From positions 124,001 through 188,000 of the forward strand of contig NZ_JAHUWK010000002.1 in the NCBI RefSeq assembly GCF_019219065.1: DNA of 64,000 bases, read 5' to 3'. A program made the position numbers and the translations under genes. A model generated the notes under the pieces. The model did not search any database. It worked only from the letters and a program-made list of their open reading frames with translations, and had not been told where the DNA came from. Each line of letters starts with the position of its first letter. Within the stretch, counting starts at the first letter, position 1. The DNA comes from Duganella sp. sic0402 (lineage in GTDB: Bacteria; Pseudomonadota; Gammaproteobacteria; Burkholderiales; Burkholderiaceae_D). Shown piece after piece: positions 25,956 to 35,437 of the stretch.

Positions 25956-27095
25956 ATGGCCATGGACCGCCTGTTCCAGCTGATGAAGGAAAAAAATGCG
26001 TCGGACATGTTCTTCGCGGTGAACTCTCCGGTGCATATCAAGATCAACGGGAACCTCATCCCGATCAACCAGCAAAAGCTGGAGCCGGACAACATCCATG
26101 CCCTGCTGGCGGAAATCGCCACGCCAGCGCAGATGGATGAACTGACCACTACCAACGAATTGAATATGGGCGTGTCGGTCCCCAATCTGGGCCGCTTCCG
26201 CCTGTCCGCATTCAAGCAGCGCGGCTCGATCTCGGCCGTGTTCCGCTTTGTACCGGCCAGCATTCCCGTGCTGGCGGATTTGCAGCTACCGCCGGTCCTG
26301 TCGGAACTGATCATGGAAAAGCGCGGCTTGCTGCTGCTGGTCGGTTCGACCGGTTCCGGCAAGTCGACCACCATCGCGTCGATGCTGGATCACCGCAACG
26401 AACTGCGTTCCGGCCATATCCTGACGCTGGAAGACCCAATCGAATACCTGTTCCAGAACAAAAAATCCATCGTCAACCAGCGCGAGATCGGCAGCGATGC
26501 GACCGACTTTGCCACCGCGCTGCGCAACTCCATGCGCCAGGCGCCGGATTGCATCCTGATCGGCGAGATCCGCGACAAAGAGACGATGGCGGCGGCGCTG
26601 GCCTATGCGCAGTCGGGCCATCTGGTGCTGGCGACGCTGCACGCCAATAACAGTTACAACGCCTTAAACCGCATCATCAGTTTTTATCCGATCGAGAACC
26701 GCCCTGCCCTGCTGCAGGATTTGTCGAGCACCGTCAAGGCGATTGTGTCGCAGCGGCTGGTGCGCTCGGCCAGCGGCGGCGCGCGCTCGGCGGCGGTAGA
26801 GGTCATGGTCAACACGCGCTATATCTCGGACCTGATCGAGAAAGGCGAAATCGGCCAGATCAAGGAGGCGATAGAGAAAAGCATGTCGCCCGGCTCGCAA
26901 TCGTTCGAGCAGGCCTTGCTGAAACTGGTGCAGGACGGCCAGGTCAGCCAGGACGAGGCGCTGGCCAACGCCGATTCCGCCACCAATCTGCTGTGGCTGC
27001 TCAACAATGGGCCGGACAGCAAAGCCCAGGCCGAGCCGGAAGCCAAGCCGCCCAGCAGCGAAGCCTCGTTCACCGAGTTCACTCTCAACACCTAA
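25956..27095 (+). CDS. pilU: PilT/PilU-type twitching motility ATPase
   Basis: The 379-residue protein is a type IV pilus retraction ATPase. It has an N-terminal PAS-like domain (about 1-105), Walker A VGSTGSGKST (about 128-137), Asp box LTLEDPIEY, Walker B APDCILIGEIRDKETM and the His box GHLVLATLHANN. Length and the extended C-terminal tail with acidic residues fit PilU rather than PilT. GGAGAG precedes the ATG. Its location between dapD and dapE, away from other pilus genes, is common in related betaproteobacteria (family knowledge, not searched). Confidence 0.9.
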   Translation: MAMDRLFQLMKEKNASDMFFAVNSPVHIKINGNLIPINQQKLEPDNIHALLAEIATPAQMDELTTTNELNMGVSVPNLGRFRLSAFKQRGSISAVFRFVPASIPVLADLQLPPVLSELIMEKRGLLLLVGSTGSGKSTTIASMLDHRNELRSGHILTLEDPIEYLFQNKKSIVNQREIGSDATDFATALRNSMRQAPDCILIGEIRDKETMAAALAYAQSGHLVLATLHANNSYNALNRIISFYPIENRPALLQDLSSTVKAIVSQRLVRSASGGARSAAVEVMVNTRYISDLIEKGEIGQIKEAIEKSMSPGSQSFEQALLKLVQDGQVSQDEALANADSATNLLWLLNNGPDSKAQAEPEAKPPSSEASFTEFTLNT

Positions 27096-27097
27096 GC

Positions 27098-27811
27098 TCA
27101 GGCGATCGCCGCACCGCCGTCCACCAGCACGGTGGAGCCGCTGGCGTAAGGCGTGGTCACCAGATAGACGATGGCGTTGGCCACATCTTCCGGCTGGCCC
27201 ATGCGCTGCACCGGCAGCCGCGCAGCAACGGCGTCGAACCTGGCCTTGCGCGCCTCGTCACTCACACCTGACCACAATGGCGTGGCAATCATCCCTGGCG
27301 ATACGGTATTCACGCGAACAGGCGACAGCTCCAGCGCCAGGCCACGCGCCAGTGATTCCAGCGCAGCGTTGATCGCGCCTTGCAGCACCGAGGTCTTGCC
27401 GGGACGGGTGCTGAGGAAGCCAGACACCAGCGTCAGCGAGCCGCCTTCGGCAATCCGGGCCGAGCGCGCCACGCGGTAAGCGCCCCAGAACTTGCTATTC
27501 ATCGCCGCGTAGGCATCCACCAGCGGCAACTGTCGCACCGGTCCGGATGAGGTTTGCGCGGCAGAGACGACAACGTGGTCGAATTCGCCCTGCGCCGCGA
27601 AGAACGCTTCCACGCCTGCATCACTGGCCGTATCGAGAACGGCGGTGCGTACACCATCGCCGAGCCGCGTTGCCGCAGCCTGTAGCTTGGCCGGATCGCG
27701 CGAGGCGATCACCACCTGCGCGCCCAGCTCCGCCAGCGCCCGCGCTGCCGCTTCGCCAATGCCAGAACTGCCACCGACCACCAGTACTTTTTTTCCTTCG
27801 AGTTTGCTCAT
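27098..27811 (-). CDS. SDR-fold protein lacking the YxxxK catalytic pair
   Basis: The 237-residue protein has the NAD(P)-binding motif VVGGSSGIGEAAARAL near the N-terminus, AQTSSGP at the NNAG position, a SPGMIATPLW segment and the C-terminal VLVDGGAA. At the catalytic position, where most SDRs have Y-x-x-x-K, the sequence reads LQGAINAALESL, so both Tyr and Lys are replaced. A recognisable SDR subgroup shares this pattern. Reaction and substrate are unknown. Two ATGs in tandem begin the frame; the second (27811) is better spaced from GAGGA. It lies 15 bases after the deacetylase gene. Confidence 0.8.
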   Translation of the reverse strand: MSKLEGKKVLVVGGSSGIGEAAARALAELGAQVVIASRDPAKLQAAATRLGDGVRTAVLDTASDAGVEAFFAAQGEFDHVVVSAAQTSSGPVRQLPLVDAYAAMNSKFWGAYRVARSARIAEGGSLTLVSGFLSTRPGKTSVLQGAINAALESLARGLALELSPVRVNTVSPGMIATPLWSGVSDEARKARFDAVAARLPVQRMGQPEDVANAIVYLVTTPYASGSTVLVDGGAAIA

Positions 27812-27826
27812 CATGTCCTCGTACTA

Positions 27827-28831
27827 TCAAATGGTTTCAGTTTCGCGCAGCGTGTCCGCCCTGCCTGCCGCAAAGCGCGCTATCTCATCCTTGCGCATGA
27901 AGATCACGCCTGGATGCGACTTGGCGTAGCGCAGGAACTCGTCCAGCATCCGCACCATTTGCGGCGAGCCGCTGATGCGGTCATGCGTGCTGAGCGACAT
28001 CATGCGGCGGCGTGTGGCGCCTTCTTCGTACAGTTGGTCGAACTCCAGCTTGACCTGTTCAAGGAACTGGCCCGGTGAATAGTTGCGGCCTTCGATCAGC
28101 ATGATGTCGTTGTTGCGCAAGGTGTATGGCACGACCATGAAATCCTTGCCGTTGACCTGTTCGATGAAGGGCTCGTCGCGGCTGAGGTCATCGATGTGGT
28201 AGGTGTAGCCCAGCTCCTGCAGCAGCGACAGCGTATTCGGGCCGCGACGCAGCCAGTTGGCGTTGTAGCCGGTCGGGCGCTGGCCGGTCACTTCTTCCAC
28301 CATGCGCGTGCCGTCGATCAGAAACTGGCGCTCCTGTGCACGGCTCATCGCATATTGCGAACTCCAGCGTGGCCCGTGCGCCGCCGCCTCGTGGCCGCGC
28401 CGCACGATGTCGCGCGCCAGCTCAGGATTGCGGCGTGCCGCTTCGCCGATCATGTGCGAGGTCACTTTGACGCCGTGCTTGTCCCACAGGTCCAGCATGC
28501 GCGGGATGCCTTCGCGGTAGCCGTAGGCAAACCAGGTGTTGGCGACCAGGTCGGCCGGCACGCTGGCGGGGAAGTCCACTTTCGGAAACGGGCTGTCGGT
28601 GCCTTTCAGTGGCTGGCCGCCGGCTTCAAACTGCATCGAGATAGAAATCACCAGGCGCGCGTTGTTCGGCCAGAAGCCGCCGTTGTTGTTGGCGGCCAGC
28701 GCTGGCGCGGCTTGCGAGGTTTGCGCGCTTGCCGTATGCGCCAGCAGGCCGGCGGCCGCCAGCGTGCCGGCTTGCCCCAGGAAGTTGCGGCGCCCAGGAT
28801 CAGCCGCATCAGTGTCGGTGAATAGCTTCAT
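27827..28831 (-). CDS. Polysaccharide deacetylase/allantoinase-like (PuuE-type) protein with Tat signal
   Basis: The protein of about 334 residues begins with a twin-arginine signal (GRRNFLGQAGTLAAAGLL). A NodB-like fold follows with ISISMQFEAGGQ (first motif), TSHMIGEAARRNPELARDIV, a GHEAAAHGPRW metal-binding segment, and MMSLSTHDRISGSPQM near the C-terminus. Relatives deacetylate polysaccharides or open allantoin-like rings; the GGQ/AHG pattern resembles the PuuE subgroup. AAGGAG fits the second of two tandem ATGs (28831). It is transcribed with the SDR gene and divergent from a LysR regulator. Confidence 0.8.
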   Translation of the reverse strand: MKLFTDTDAADPGRRNFLGQAGTLAAAGLLAHTASAQTSQAAPALAANNNGGFWPNNARLVISISMQFEAGGQPLKGTDSPFPKVDFPASVPADLVANTWFAYGYREGIPRMLDLWDKHGVKVTSHMIGEAARRNPELARDIVRRGHEAAAHGPRWSSQYAMSRAQERQFLIDGTRMVEEVTGQRPTGYNANWLRRGPNTLSLLQELGYTYHIDDLSRDEPFIEQVNGKDFMVVPYTLRNNDIMLIEGRNYSPGQFLEQVKLEFDQLYEEGATRRRMMSLSTHDRISGSPQMVRMLDEFLRYAKSHPGVIFMRKDEIARFAAGRADTLRETETI

Positions 28832-28865
28832 CATCTCTCCTTCAGCAATAGTTGGGTGGTGAATG

Positions 28866-28882
28866 TGTCTATAATAGAGACA
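28866..28882. promoter_or_regulatory. LysR-type T-N11-A dyad in divergent promoter
   Basis: TGTCT-N7-AGACA at 28866-28882 contains the T-N11-A core preferred by LysR proteins. A TATAAT hexamer sits within the dyad (28870-28875). It lies between the deacetylase gene and the divergent LysR gene and is the likely binding site of that LysR protein. Confidence 0.5.
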
Positions 28883-28944
28883 GAAATCCCACGAAAATAG
28901 CCCACATCGAGGGATAGATATTCTCCATTTCGCGAAGAATCAAT

Positions 28945-29844
28945 ATGATCGACGACCTGCCCGCCCTTGCCGCCTTTGCCCGGATTGTCAGCGCAGGCAG
29001 CATGTCCGCCGCCGCGCGCGAGCTGGATCTGCCGCTGTCGGTCATCAGCAAGCGTCTGGCGCAGCTGGAGAAAAGCGTGGGCGTGCGGCTGCTGCAGCGG
29101 ACCACGCGCCGCCAGGCGCTGACTGAGGAAGGTGTGCTGCTGCATGCGCGCGTGTTGCGCATTCTGGATGAGATCGAGCAGGCGGAATCGCTGCTGTCAC
29201 ATAGCCGCCGTGAAGTCAGCGGCTTGCTGCGCGTGACCGCGCCCGGTGAATTCGGCCGCCAGCACATCGTGCCCATCGCCGCGGACTTTCAGCGCCAGCA
29301 TCCGCAGTTGGCGATACAGCTGGATCTGAGCGATGCCGTGTTGAATCTGCTGGAAAGCGGGCATGATCTGGCGATCCGTTTCGGCAGCCTGGAAGATTCA
29401 AGCCTGGTCGCGCGCAGGCTGGCGCCCAACTACCGCGTCGCTTGTGCCGCTCCGGCTTATCTGGCGCAGTACGGCACGCCCAGCCATCCGGCCGAACTGG
29501 CCCAGCATCGCTGTATTCTGATCGGCGACCAGCGGCGGGCGGAATGGCGCTTTCATGGCGAAGAGCAGGTAGCGGTGCGGGTGAGCGGCACATTCATTAC
29601 CAGCGACGGTCAGGCGGCGCATGCACTGGCGCTGGAGGCGGCTGGCATCGTGATCAAATCGATCTGGGACGTGGGCGACGACATCCTCGCCGGACGCCTG
29701 CAGCGCGTGCTGCCGTCGCATTCCATGCCAACCGCGCCGCTACACGCGATCTTCCCCAACAGCCAGAACCTCGCACCGCGCGTGCGCGCCTTTATCGACT
29801 ATCTTCAAGCGCGCTTGCAACAGGCGTGGCGCTGGGATGCCTGA
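28945..29844 (+). CDS. LysR-family transcriptional regulator
   Basis: The 299-residue protein has the N-terminal HTH (AFARIVSAGSMSAAARELDL and SVISKRLAQLEKSVGVRLLQ). A LysR effector-binding domain of the DsdC/crgA-like group follows (about 90-295). It faces away from the deacetylase-SDR pair across a spacer holding a T-N11-A dyad, so it probably regulates them and itself. Confidence 0.9.
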   Translation: MIDDLPALAAFARIVSAGSMSAAARELDLPLSVISKRLAQLEKSVGVRLLQRTTRRQALTEEGVLLHARVLRILDEIEQAESLLSHSRREVSGLLRVTAPGEFGRQHIVPIAADFQRQHPQLAIQLDLSDAVLNLLESGHDLAIRFGSLEDSSLVARRLAPNYRVACAAPAYLAQYGTPSHPAELAQHRCILIGDQRRAEWRFHGEEQVAVRVSGTFITSDGQAAHALALEAAGIVIKSIWDVGDDILAGRLQRVLPSHSMPTAPLHAIFPNSQNLAPRVRAFIDYLQARLQQAWRWDA

Positions 29845-29949
29845 ATGGTGCAGCCAGCAAGCGCTATACGGGCGGCGTTAAGTAGATTGCAACTATCGGC
29901 CGGGGCGTCGGCCATGGTATCCTACCGGGTCCAACTTCCCCGACGAATC

Positions 29950-30294
29950 ATGACCATTACTCTCTACGGCATCCCGAACTGCGATACCGTCAAAAAAGCG
30001 CGTACCTGGCTGGCCGACCAGCAGCAGGAGTTCACCTTCCACGATTTTAAAAAGCAGGGCCTGACGCGCGAGATCGTCGCTGGCTGGCTGAAGCACCTGT
30101 CGCGCGATGTGCTGGTGAACCGCAAGGGCACCACCTGGCGTGCGCTGTCCGATGAGCGCAAGGCATCCATCGTAGACGACGAAGCGGCCATCGCGCTGAT
30201 GCTGGAGAACCCATCCGTGATCAAGCGTCCGGTGATGGACAAAGACGGCGCCTTCTCGGTCGGTTTCTCCGACGCGCAGTACCAACAAATCCTT

Positions 30295-30303
<9 letters not shown>
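29950..30303 (+). CDS. ArsC/Spx-family thioredoxin-fold protein (YffB-like)
   Basis: The 117-residue protein opens with MTITLYGIPNCDTVKKARTW, the N-terminal ArsC-family motif with a single Cys. VLVNRKGTTWRAL and NPSVIKRPVMD follow, both typical of the family. YffB-type proteins resemble glutathione-dependent arsenate reductases but arsenate activity is not generally shown. The position directly ahead of dapE is conserved in many proteobacteria, which argues for the YffB group. Confidence 0.85.
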
Positions 30304-31460
<1,157 letters not shown>

Positions 31461-31466
31461 ACCGCC

Positions 31467-32354
31467 ATGACCACGACACTTTTCACCACGCCGCGCGACC
31501 TGCTGCGCTACGCCGTCACCCGCTTCAATACCGCCCAGCTGTTCTTCGGCCATGGCAGCATGGAAGCGTTTGACGAAGCAGCCTACCTGATCCTGCACAC
31601 GCTGAAGCTGCCGCTGGACCGCCTCGATCCCTTCCTGGACGCAAGGCTGCTGCCGGAAGAAGTGGCGTCGGTGCTGGCGGTGATCGACCGCCGCGTCATC
31701 GAACGCATTCCGGCGGCCTACATCACCAACGAGGCGTGGCTGGGCACCTACAAGTTCTACGTGGACGAACGCACCATCGTGCCGCGCTCCTTCATCGCCG
31801 AGCTGATCCCCGAATACTTCGCACCGTGGGTCAACGAGCCTGAGAATGTCAGCAACATCCTGGAACTGTGCACTGGCTCCGGCTGCCTGGCGATCATGAT
31901 GGCGGACGCCTTCCCTGATGCTGCGGTGGACGCGGTCGACATTTCGGCCGACGCGCTGGAAGTCGCCAAGCGCAACGTCGCCACCTACGAGCTGGAAGAC
32001 CGCCTGACGCTGATTCAATCCGACCTGTACGCCAATGTGCCGGCCAAGAAGTACGACCTGATCATCACCAATCCGCCGTACGTCAACTCGTCCTCTATGA
32101 GCAAGCTGCCGATGGAATATCGCGCCGAGCCTGAACTGGCGCTGGATGGCGGCAAGGATGGCATGGACCTGGTGCGCCGCATCGTGGCCGGTGCCGCCGA
32201 ACGCCTGACCGACGATGGCCTGCTGATCGTCGAGATCGGCAATGAAAAAGAATTTGCCGAAGCCGCATTTGGTGAACTGGGCCTGACCTGGCTCACCACC
32301 AGCAACGGCGACGACATGGTCTTCCTGCTGACGGCCGACCAACTGAAAATTTAA
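31467..32354 (+). CDS. prmB: 50S ribosomal protein L3 N5-glutamine methyltransferase
   Basis: The 295-residue protein is a HemK/PrmB-family SAM methyltransferase. It has the SAM motif LELCTGSGCLAIMMA and the glutamine-binding NPPY at residues 202-205 (ITNPPYVN), plus the longer N-terminal helical domain typical of PrmB. It methylates a glutamine of ribosomal protein L3 during large-subunit assembly. It starts 6 bases after dapE and ends just before a pair of REP-like hairpins. Confidence 0.93.
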   Translation: MTTTLFTTPRDLLRYAVTRFNTAQLFFGHGSMEAFDEAAYLILHTLKLPLDRLDPFLDARLLPEEVASVLAVIDRRVIERIPAAYITNEAWLGTYKFYVDERTIVPRSFIAELIPEYFAPWVNEPENVSNILELCTGSGCLAIMMADAFPDAAVDAVDISADALEVAKRNVATYELEDRLTLIQSDLYANVPAKKYDLIITNPPYVNSSSMSKLPMEYRAEPELALDGGKDGMDLVRRIVAGAAERLTDDGLLIVEIGNEKEFAEAAFGELGLTWLTTSNGDDMVFLLTADQLKI

Positions 32355-32358
32355 TGTC

Positions 32359-32413
32359 ATTCCCGCGCAAGCGGGAATCCATGCTGAGTATGGGCTCCCG
32401 CCTGCGCGGGAGC
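32359..32413. repeat. REP-like pair of hairpins (BIME-type repeat)
   Basis: Two perfect hairpins occur 15 bases apart: ATTCCCGC-gcaa-GCGGGAAT (32359-32378) and GCTCCCGC-ctgc-GCGGGAGC (32394-32413). This arrangement is typical of intergenic REP elements spread by RAYT transposases in proteobacteria. It fills the spacer between prmB and the ABC-F gene and could stabilise or terminate the upstream transcript. Confidence 0.75.
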
Positions 32414-32432
32414 GAAGGCGCGAGAATAAACA

Positions 32433-34433
32433 ATGATCCGTTTTAATCAAGTTAGTTTAATGCGCGGCGTGAAGCCGCTGCTGGAACAAGTCGATGTCAC
32501 CCTCAATCCCGGCGACAAGATCGGCCTGATCGGCGCCAACGGCGCCGGCAAATCCAGCCTGTTCGCAATGATGCGCGGTGAGCTGCATCCCGACCAGGGC
32601 GACATCGATTTCCCGGCCAAATGGCGCGTTGCCTACGTAGCGCAGGAAACCCCGCCGCTGGAGCGCGCCGCCCTCGATTACGCCATCGACGGCGACGTCG
32701 GCCTGCGCAAGCTGGAAGCCGAACTGGCGCGCCTGGAGTCCGAACCGGAATCCACCGAGAACGGCATCGCCATGGGCGACATCTACGGCGCGCTGGCCGA
32801 CGCCGACGCCTACACCGTGCAGTCGCGCGGCGAACAGCTGCTGCTGGGCCTTGGCTTCTCGCTCGACCAGATGCAGCAACCGGTGGCCAGCTTCTCCGGC
32901 GGCTGGCGCATGCGCCTCAATCTGGCGCAAGCGCTGATGTGCCCTTCCGACCTGCTGCTGCTTGATGAACCGACCAATCACCTGGATTTGGACGCCATCA
33001 TCTGGCTGGAAGACTGGCTTAAACGCTACACCGGCACGCTGCTGATCATCTCCCACGACCGCGACTTCCTCGACGAAATCGTCAACGTGGTGGTGCACAT
33101 CGACGAGCGCAAGCTGAAACGCTACTCGGGCAACTACTCGGCCTTCGAACGCCAGCGCGCGGCGCAGATGATACTGGCCGCTGGCGCACTGGAAAAGCAG
33201 CAACGCAAACGCGCCCACCTGGAATCGTTCGTCAACCGCTTCAAGGCGCAAGCCTCCAAGGCCCGCCAGGCACAGAGCCGGATGAAGGCGCTGGCCAAGA
33301 TGGAAGAACTGGCGCCGCTGCGCGCTGCCGCCGAATTCTCCTTCGAATTCCGCGAGCCGCTGAACGCGCCGAACCCGCTGCTGGTGATGGAAGACGTCAA
33401 CGCCGGCTACCGCAGCGAAAACGAACAGACCGGCGACATTAGCGAGAAAACCATCGTTCGCGATATCAATTTCTCGCTGCAGATCGGCCAGCGTATCGGC
33501 CTGCTGGGTATCAACGGCGCCGGCAAGTCGACGCTGATCAAGACCATCGCCGGCGAGCTGGCGCCGCTGACCGGCGAATCCACCACCGGCAAAGGCCTGA
33601 ACATCGGCTACTTCGCCCAGCACCAGGTGGAGATGCTGCGCCACGACGAATCGCCGCTGTGGCACCTGGCGAAGATCGCGCCGACCACGCGCGAACAGGA
33701 ACTGCGCAACTTCCTGGGCGGTTTCAACTTCCCAGGCACCATGGTGACCAGCTCGATCGCGCCGTTCTCCGGCGGCGAGAAAGCCCGCCTGGCGCTGGCC
33801 TTGATCGTCTGGCAGCGCCCCAACCTGCTGCTGCTGGATGAACCAACCAATCACCTGGACCTGGAAACCCGCGAAGCGCTGACCGAAGCGCTGGCGCAGT
33901 TCGAAGGCACGCTGGTGGTGGTATCGCACGATCGCCACCTGCTGCGCGCCACCACCGACCAGTTCATCATTGTCGCCGACGGCAAGCTGCAACCGTTCGA
34001 CGGCGATCTGGACGACTACAAGGACTGGCTGTTCCAGACCAAGCTGGGGAAAGGCACCGATGTGCTGCCGGCCGCCGGCAAGGACAACAAGACCGCCTTC
34101 CCGGTGCAGTCGCCAGTGGCACCGCCTAAAGCCGCCGCCGCGCCAGCCGCCGGCAAGGAACAGAAGCGCCAGAGTGCGGAAGAGCGCCAGCGCCTGTCAG
34201 GGCTGCGCAAGCCGATCGAGCAAAAGATCAAGCGCCTGGACGAGCAGATCGCCAAGCTGACCGCAAAGAAAGCTGAAGTGGACGCCCAACTGGCCGAAGA
34301 GTCGATCTACGACGCGGCCAACAAGGCCAGGCTGAAGGAGCTGCTGGCCGACCAGGCTTACTGCACCAAGGAACTGGGCGAGCTGGAAGAACAGTGGCTG
34401 GCCTTGAGCGAAGAACTGGAAGCGCTCAGCTAA
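32433..34433 (+). CDS. ABC-F family ATPase (YheS-like)
   Basis: The 666-residue soluble protein has two ABC domains. Walker A GANGAGKSS (about 34-42) and GINGAGKST, signatures SFSGGWRMRLNLAQAL and FSGGEKARLALALI, and two identical LLLLDEPTNHLD Walker B motifs are visible. An interdomain linker (about 230-310) and a C-terminal charged coiled-coil tail (about 580-665) complete the ABC-F architecture. The opening RGVKPLLEQVDVTLNPG and the VAYVAQETPPLERAALDYAIDGD segment resemble YheS. ABC-F proteins act on the ribosomal E site during translation stress rather than in transport. Confidence 0.93.
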   Translation: MIRFNQVSLMRGVKPLLEQVDVTLNPGDKIGLIGANGAGKSSLFAMMRGELHPDQGDIDFPAKWRVAYVAQETPPLERAALDYAIDGDVGLRKLEAELARLESEPESTENGIAMGDIYGALADADAYTVQSRGEQLLLGLGFSLDQMQQPVASFSGGWRMRLNLAQALMCPSDLLLLDEPTNHLDLDAIIWLEDWLKRYTGTLLIISHDRDFLDEIVNVVVHIDERKLKRYSGNYSAFERQRAAQMILAAGALEKQQRKRAHLESFVNRFKAQASKARQAQSRMKALAKMEELAPLRAAAEFSFEFREPLNAPNPLLVMEDVNAGYRSENEQTGDISEKTIVRDINFSLQIGQRIGLLGINGAGKSTLIKTIAGELAPLTGESTTGKGLNIGYFAQHQVEMLRHDESPLWHLAKIAPTTREQELRNFLGGFNFPGTMVTSSIAPFSGGEKARLALALIVWQRPNLLLLDEPTNHLDLETREALTEALAQFEGTLVVVSHDRHLLRATTDQFIIVADGKLQPFDGDLDDYKDWLFQTKLGKGTDVLPAAGKDNKTAFPVQSPVAPPKAAAAPAAGKEQKRQSAEERQRLSGLRKPIEQKIKRLDEQIAKLTAKKAEVDAQLAEESIYDAANKARLKELLADQAYCTKELGELEEQWLALSEELEALS

Positions 34434-34438
34434 AACGG

Positions 34439-34912
34439 CTATGCCGCCTGGCGGGCGCCGTACTGGATTTTGCGGACCGACATCAGCTTGTCGATGTCCA
34501 CCACGATCAGGCGGCGCCCTTCCACCTCCCCCACCCCGGTCAGGTAATCGACCTCGGTCGCACTGGCCACCGGCTGGATCTGTTCCTGCTTCAGCGCGAC
34601 GATATCCGTCACGCCATCCACCACCATCCCCATCACGCAGCTGGACAGCTTGAGTACGATCACGTCGGTACGCGGATCGTGCTGCGGCGGGCGCGGGCCG
34701 AAGGCGATGCGCATATCGACGATCGGCATGATGACGCCGCGCGACACCACCAGGCCGCTGATCACGCCACCATCGTCGCCAGCCAGGCGCTCCAGCGCCT
34801 GCAAGGGCCGCAGCTCCTGCACACGCTCAAAATCCAGCGCGTAATCGCGCCCGCCCAGCCGGAACACCAGGTACTGACGCGCCTCGGCCTGCGGCGTGTT
34901 GGAGGAAGCCAT
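34439..34912 (-). CDS. cheW: CheW-type chemotaxis coupling protein (stand-alone)
   Basis: The 157-residue protein is a single CheW domain (about 12-150) with YLVFRLGGRDYALDFERVQEL, SRGVIMPIVDMR and GMVVDGVTDIVAL. CheW links receptors to the CheA kinase. The ATG at 34912 follows AAGGAT at proper spacing; an upstream start adds a non-conserved leader. No other chemotaxis core genes are adjacent. It may serve a distant cluster or the CheB/CheR hybrid at 52481. Confidence 0.88.
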   Translation of the reverse strand: MASSNTPQAEARQYLVFRLGGRDYALDFERVQELRPLQALERLAGDDGGVISGLVVSRGVIMPIVDMRIAFGPRPPQHDPRTDVIVLKLSSCVMGMVVDGVTDIVALKQEQIQPVASATEVDYLTGVGEVEGRRLIVVDIDKLMSVRKIQYGARQAA

Positions 34913-34973
34913 GATGATCCTTTCGTTCGGGAAGACAGCTGTAGCCATGCTAACCGCGCCCGAACCGTTCGAC

Positions 34974-34989
34974 GTTGACAGGCGTCAAC
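34974..34989. promoter_or_regulatory. Inverted repeat between cheW and arfB
   Basis: GTTGAC-aggc-GTCAAC forms a perfect 6-base-arm dyad between the divergent cheW and arfB genes. It contains TTGACA, but that hexamer is too far from the arfB -10 to act as its -35. Role unknown. Confidence 0.35.
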
Positions 34990-35015
34990 TTTACCCGACG
35001 CGCAAGCGGGTTTGC

Positions 35016-35021
35016 TACAAT
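35016..35021 (+). promoter_or_regulatory. Extended -10 promoter of arfB
   Basis: TGCTACAAT ends 6 bases before the arfB ATG, giving an extended -10 and an expected start site at the ATG itself. There is no Shine-Dalgarno sequence, suggesting a leaderless message. Confidence 0.45.
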
Positions 35022-35027
35022 CGGCCG

Positions 35028-35426
35028 ATGAACACCCAGATCAATCCTGACGAAGTAGAATTCACCGCCATCCGCGCCCAGGGGCCGGGCGGACAGAATG
35101 TCAACAAAGTGTCGAACGCCGTGCATGTACGCTACGACATCGCCGCCTCGTCGCTGCCCGAACACATCAAGCTGCGCCTGCAGGCCTTGCGCGACAGCCG
35201 CATCACGCGCGAGGGGGTGATCGTGATGAAGGCGCAGCAGTCGCGCAGCCTCGGCGCCAACAAGCAGGACGCCTTGCGCCGCCTGCAGGAGATGGTCGAC
35301 AGCGTGGCGGTGCTGCCCACCGTGCGCCGCGCCACCAAGCCCACCTTCAGCTCGCAGCGCCGCCGCCTCGACGGCAAGGCCAGGGACGGCGAACGCAAAC
35401 AGCTGCGCGGCAAGGTCGCGTTTTAG
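35028..35426 (+). CDS. arfB: Alternative ribosome-rescue factor B / peptidyl-tRNA hydrolase
   Basis: The 132-residue protein has the release-factor GGQ loop at residues 21-23 (AQGPGGQNVNK). A basic C-terminal tail rich in Arg/Lys (SSQRRRLDGKARDGERKQLR) enters the mRNA channel of stalled ribosomes. ArfB hydrolyses peptidyl-tRNA on non-stop complexes. Length and both regions match the family. Confidence 0.94.
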   Translation: MNTQINPDEVEFTAIRAQGPGGQNVNKVSNAVHVRYDIAASSLPEHIKLRLQALRDSRITREGVIVMKAQQSRSLGANKQDALRRLQEMVDSVAVLPTVRRATKPTFSSQRRRLDGKARDGERKQLRGKVAF

Positions 35427-35437
35427 CTTCTTCTCTA

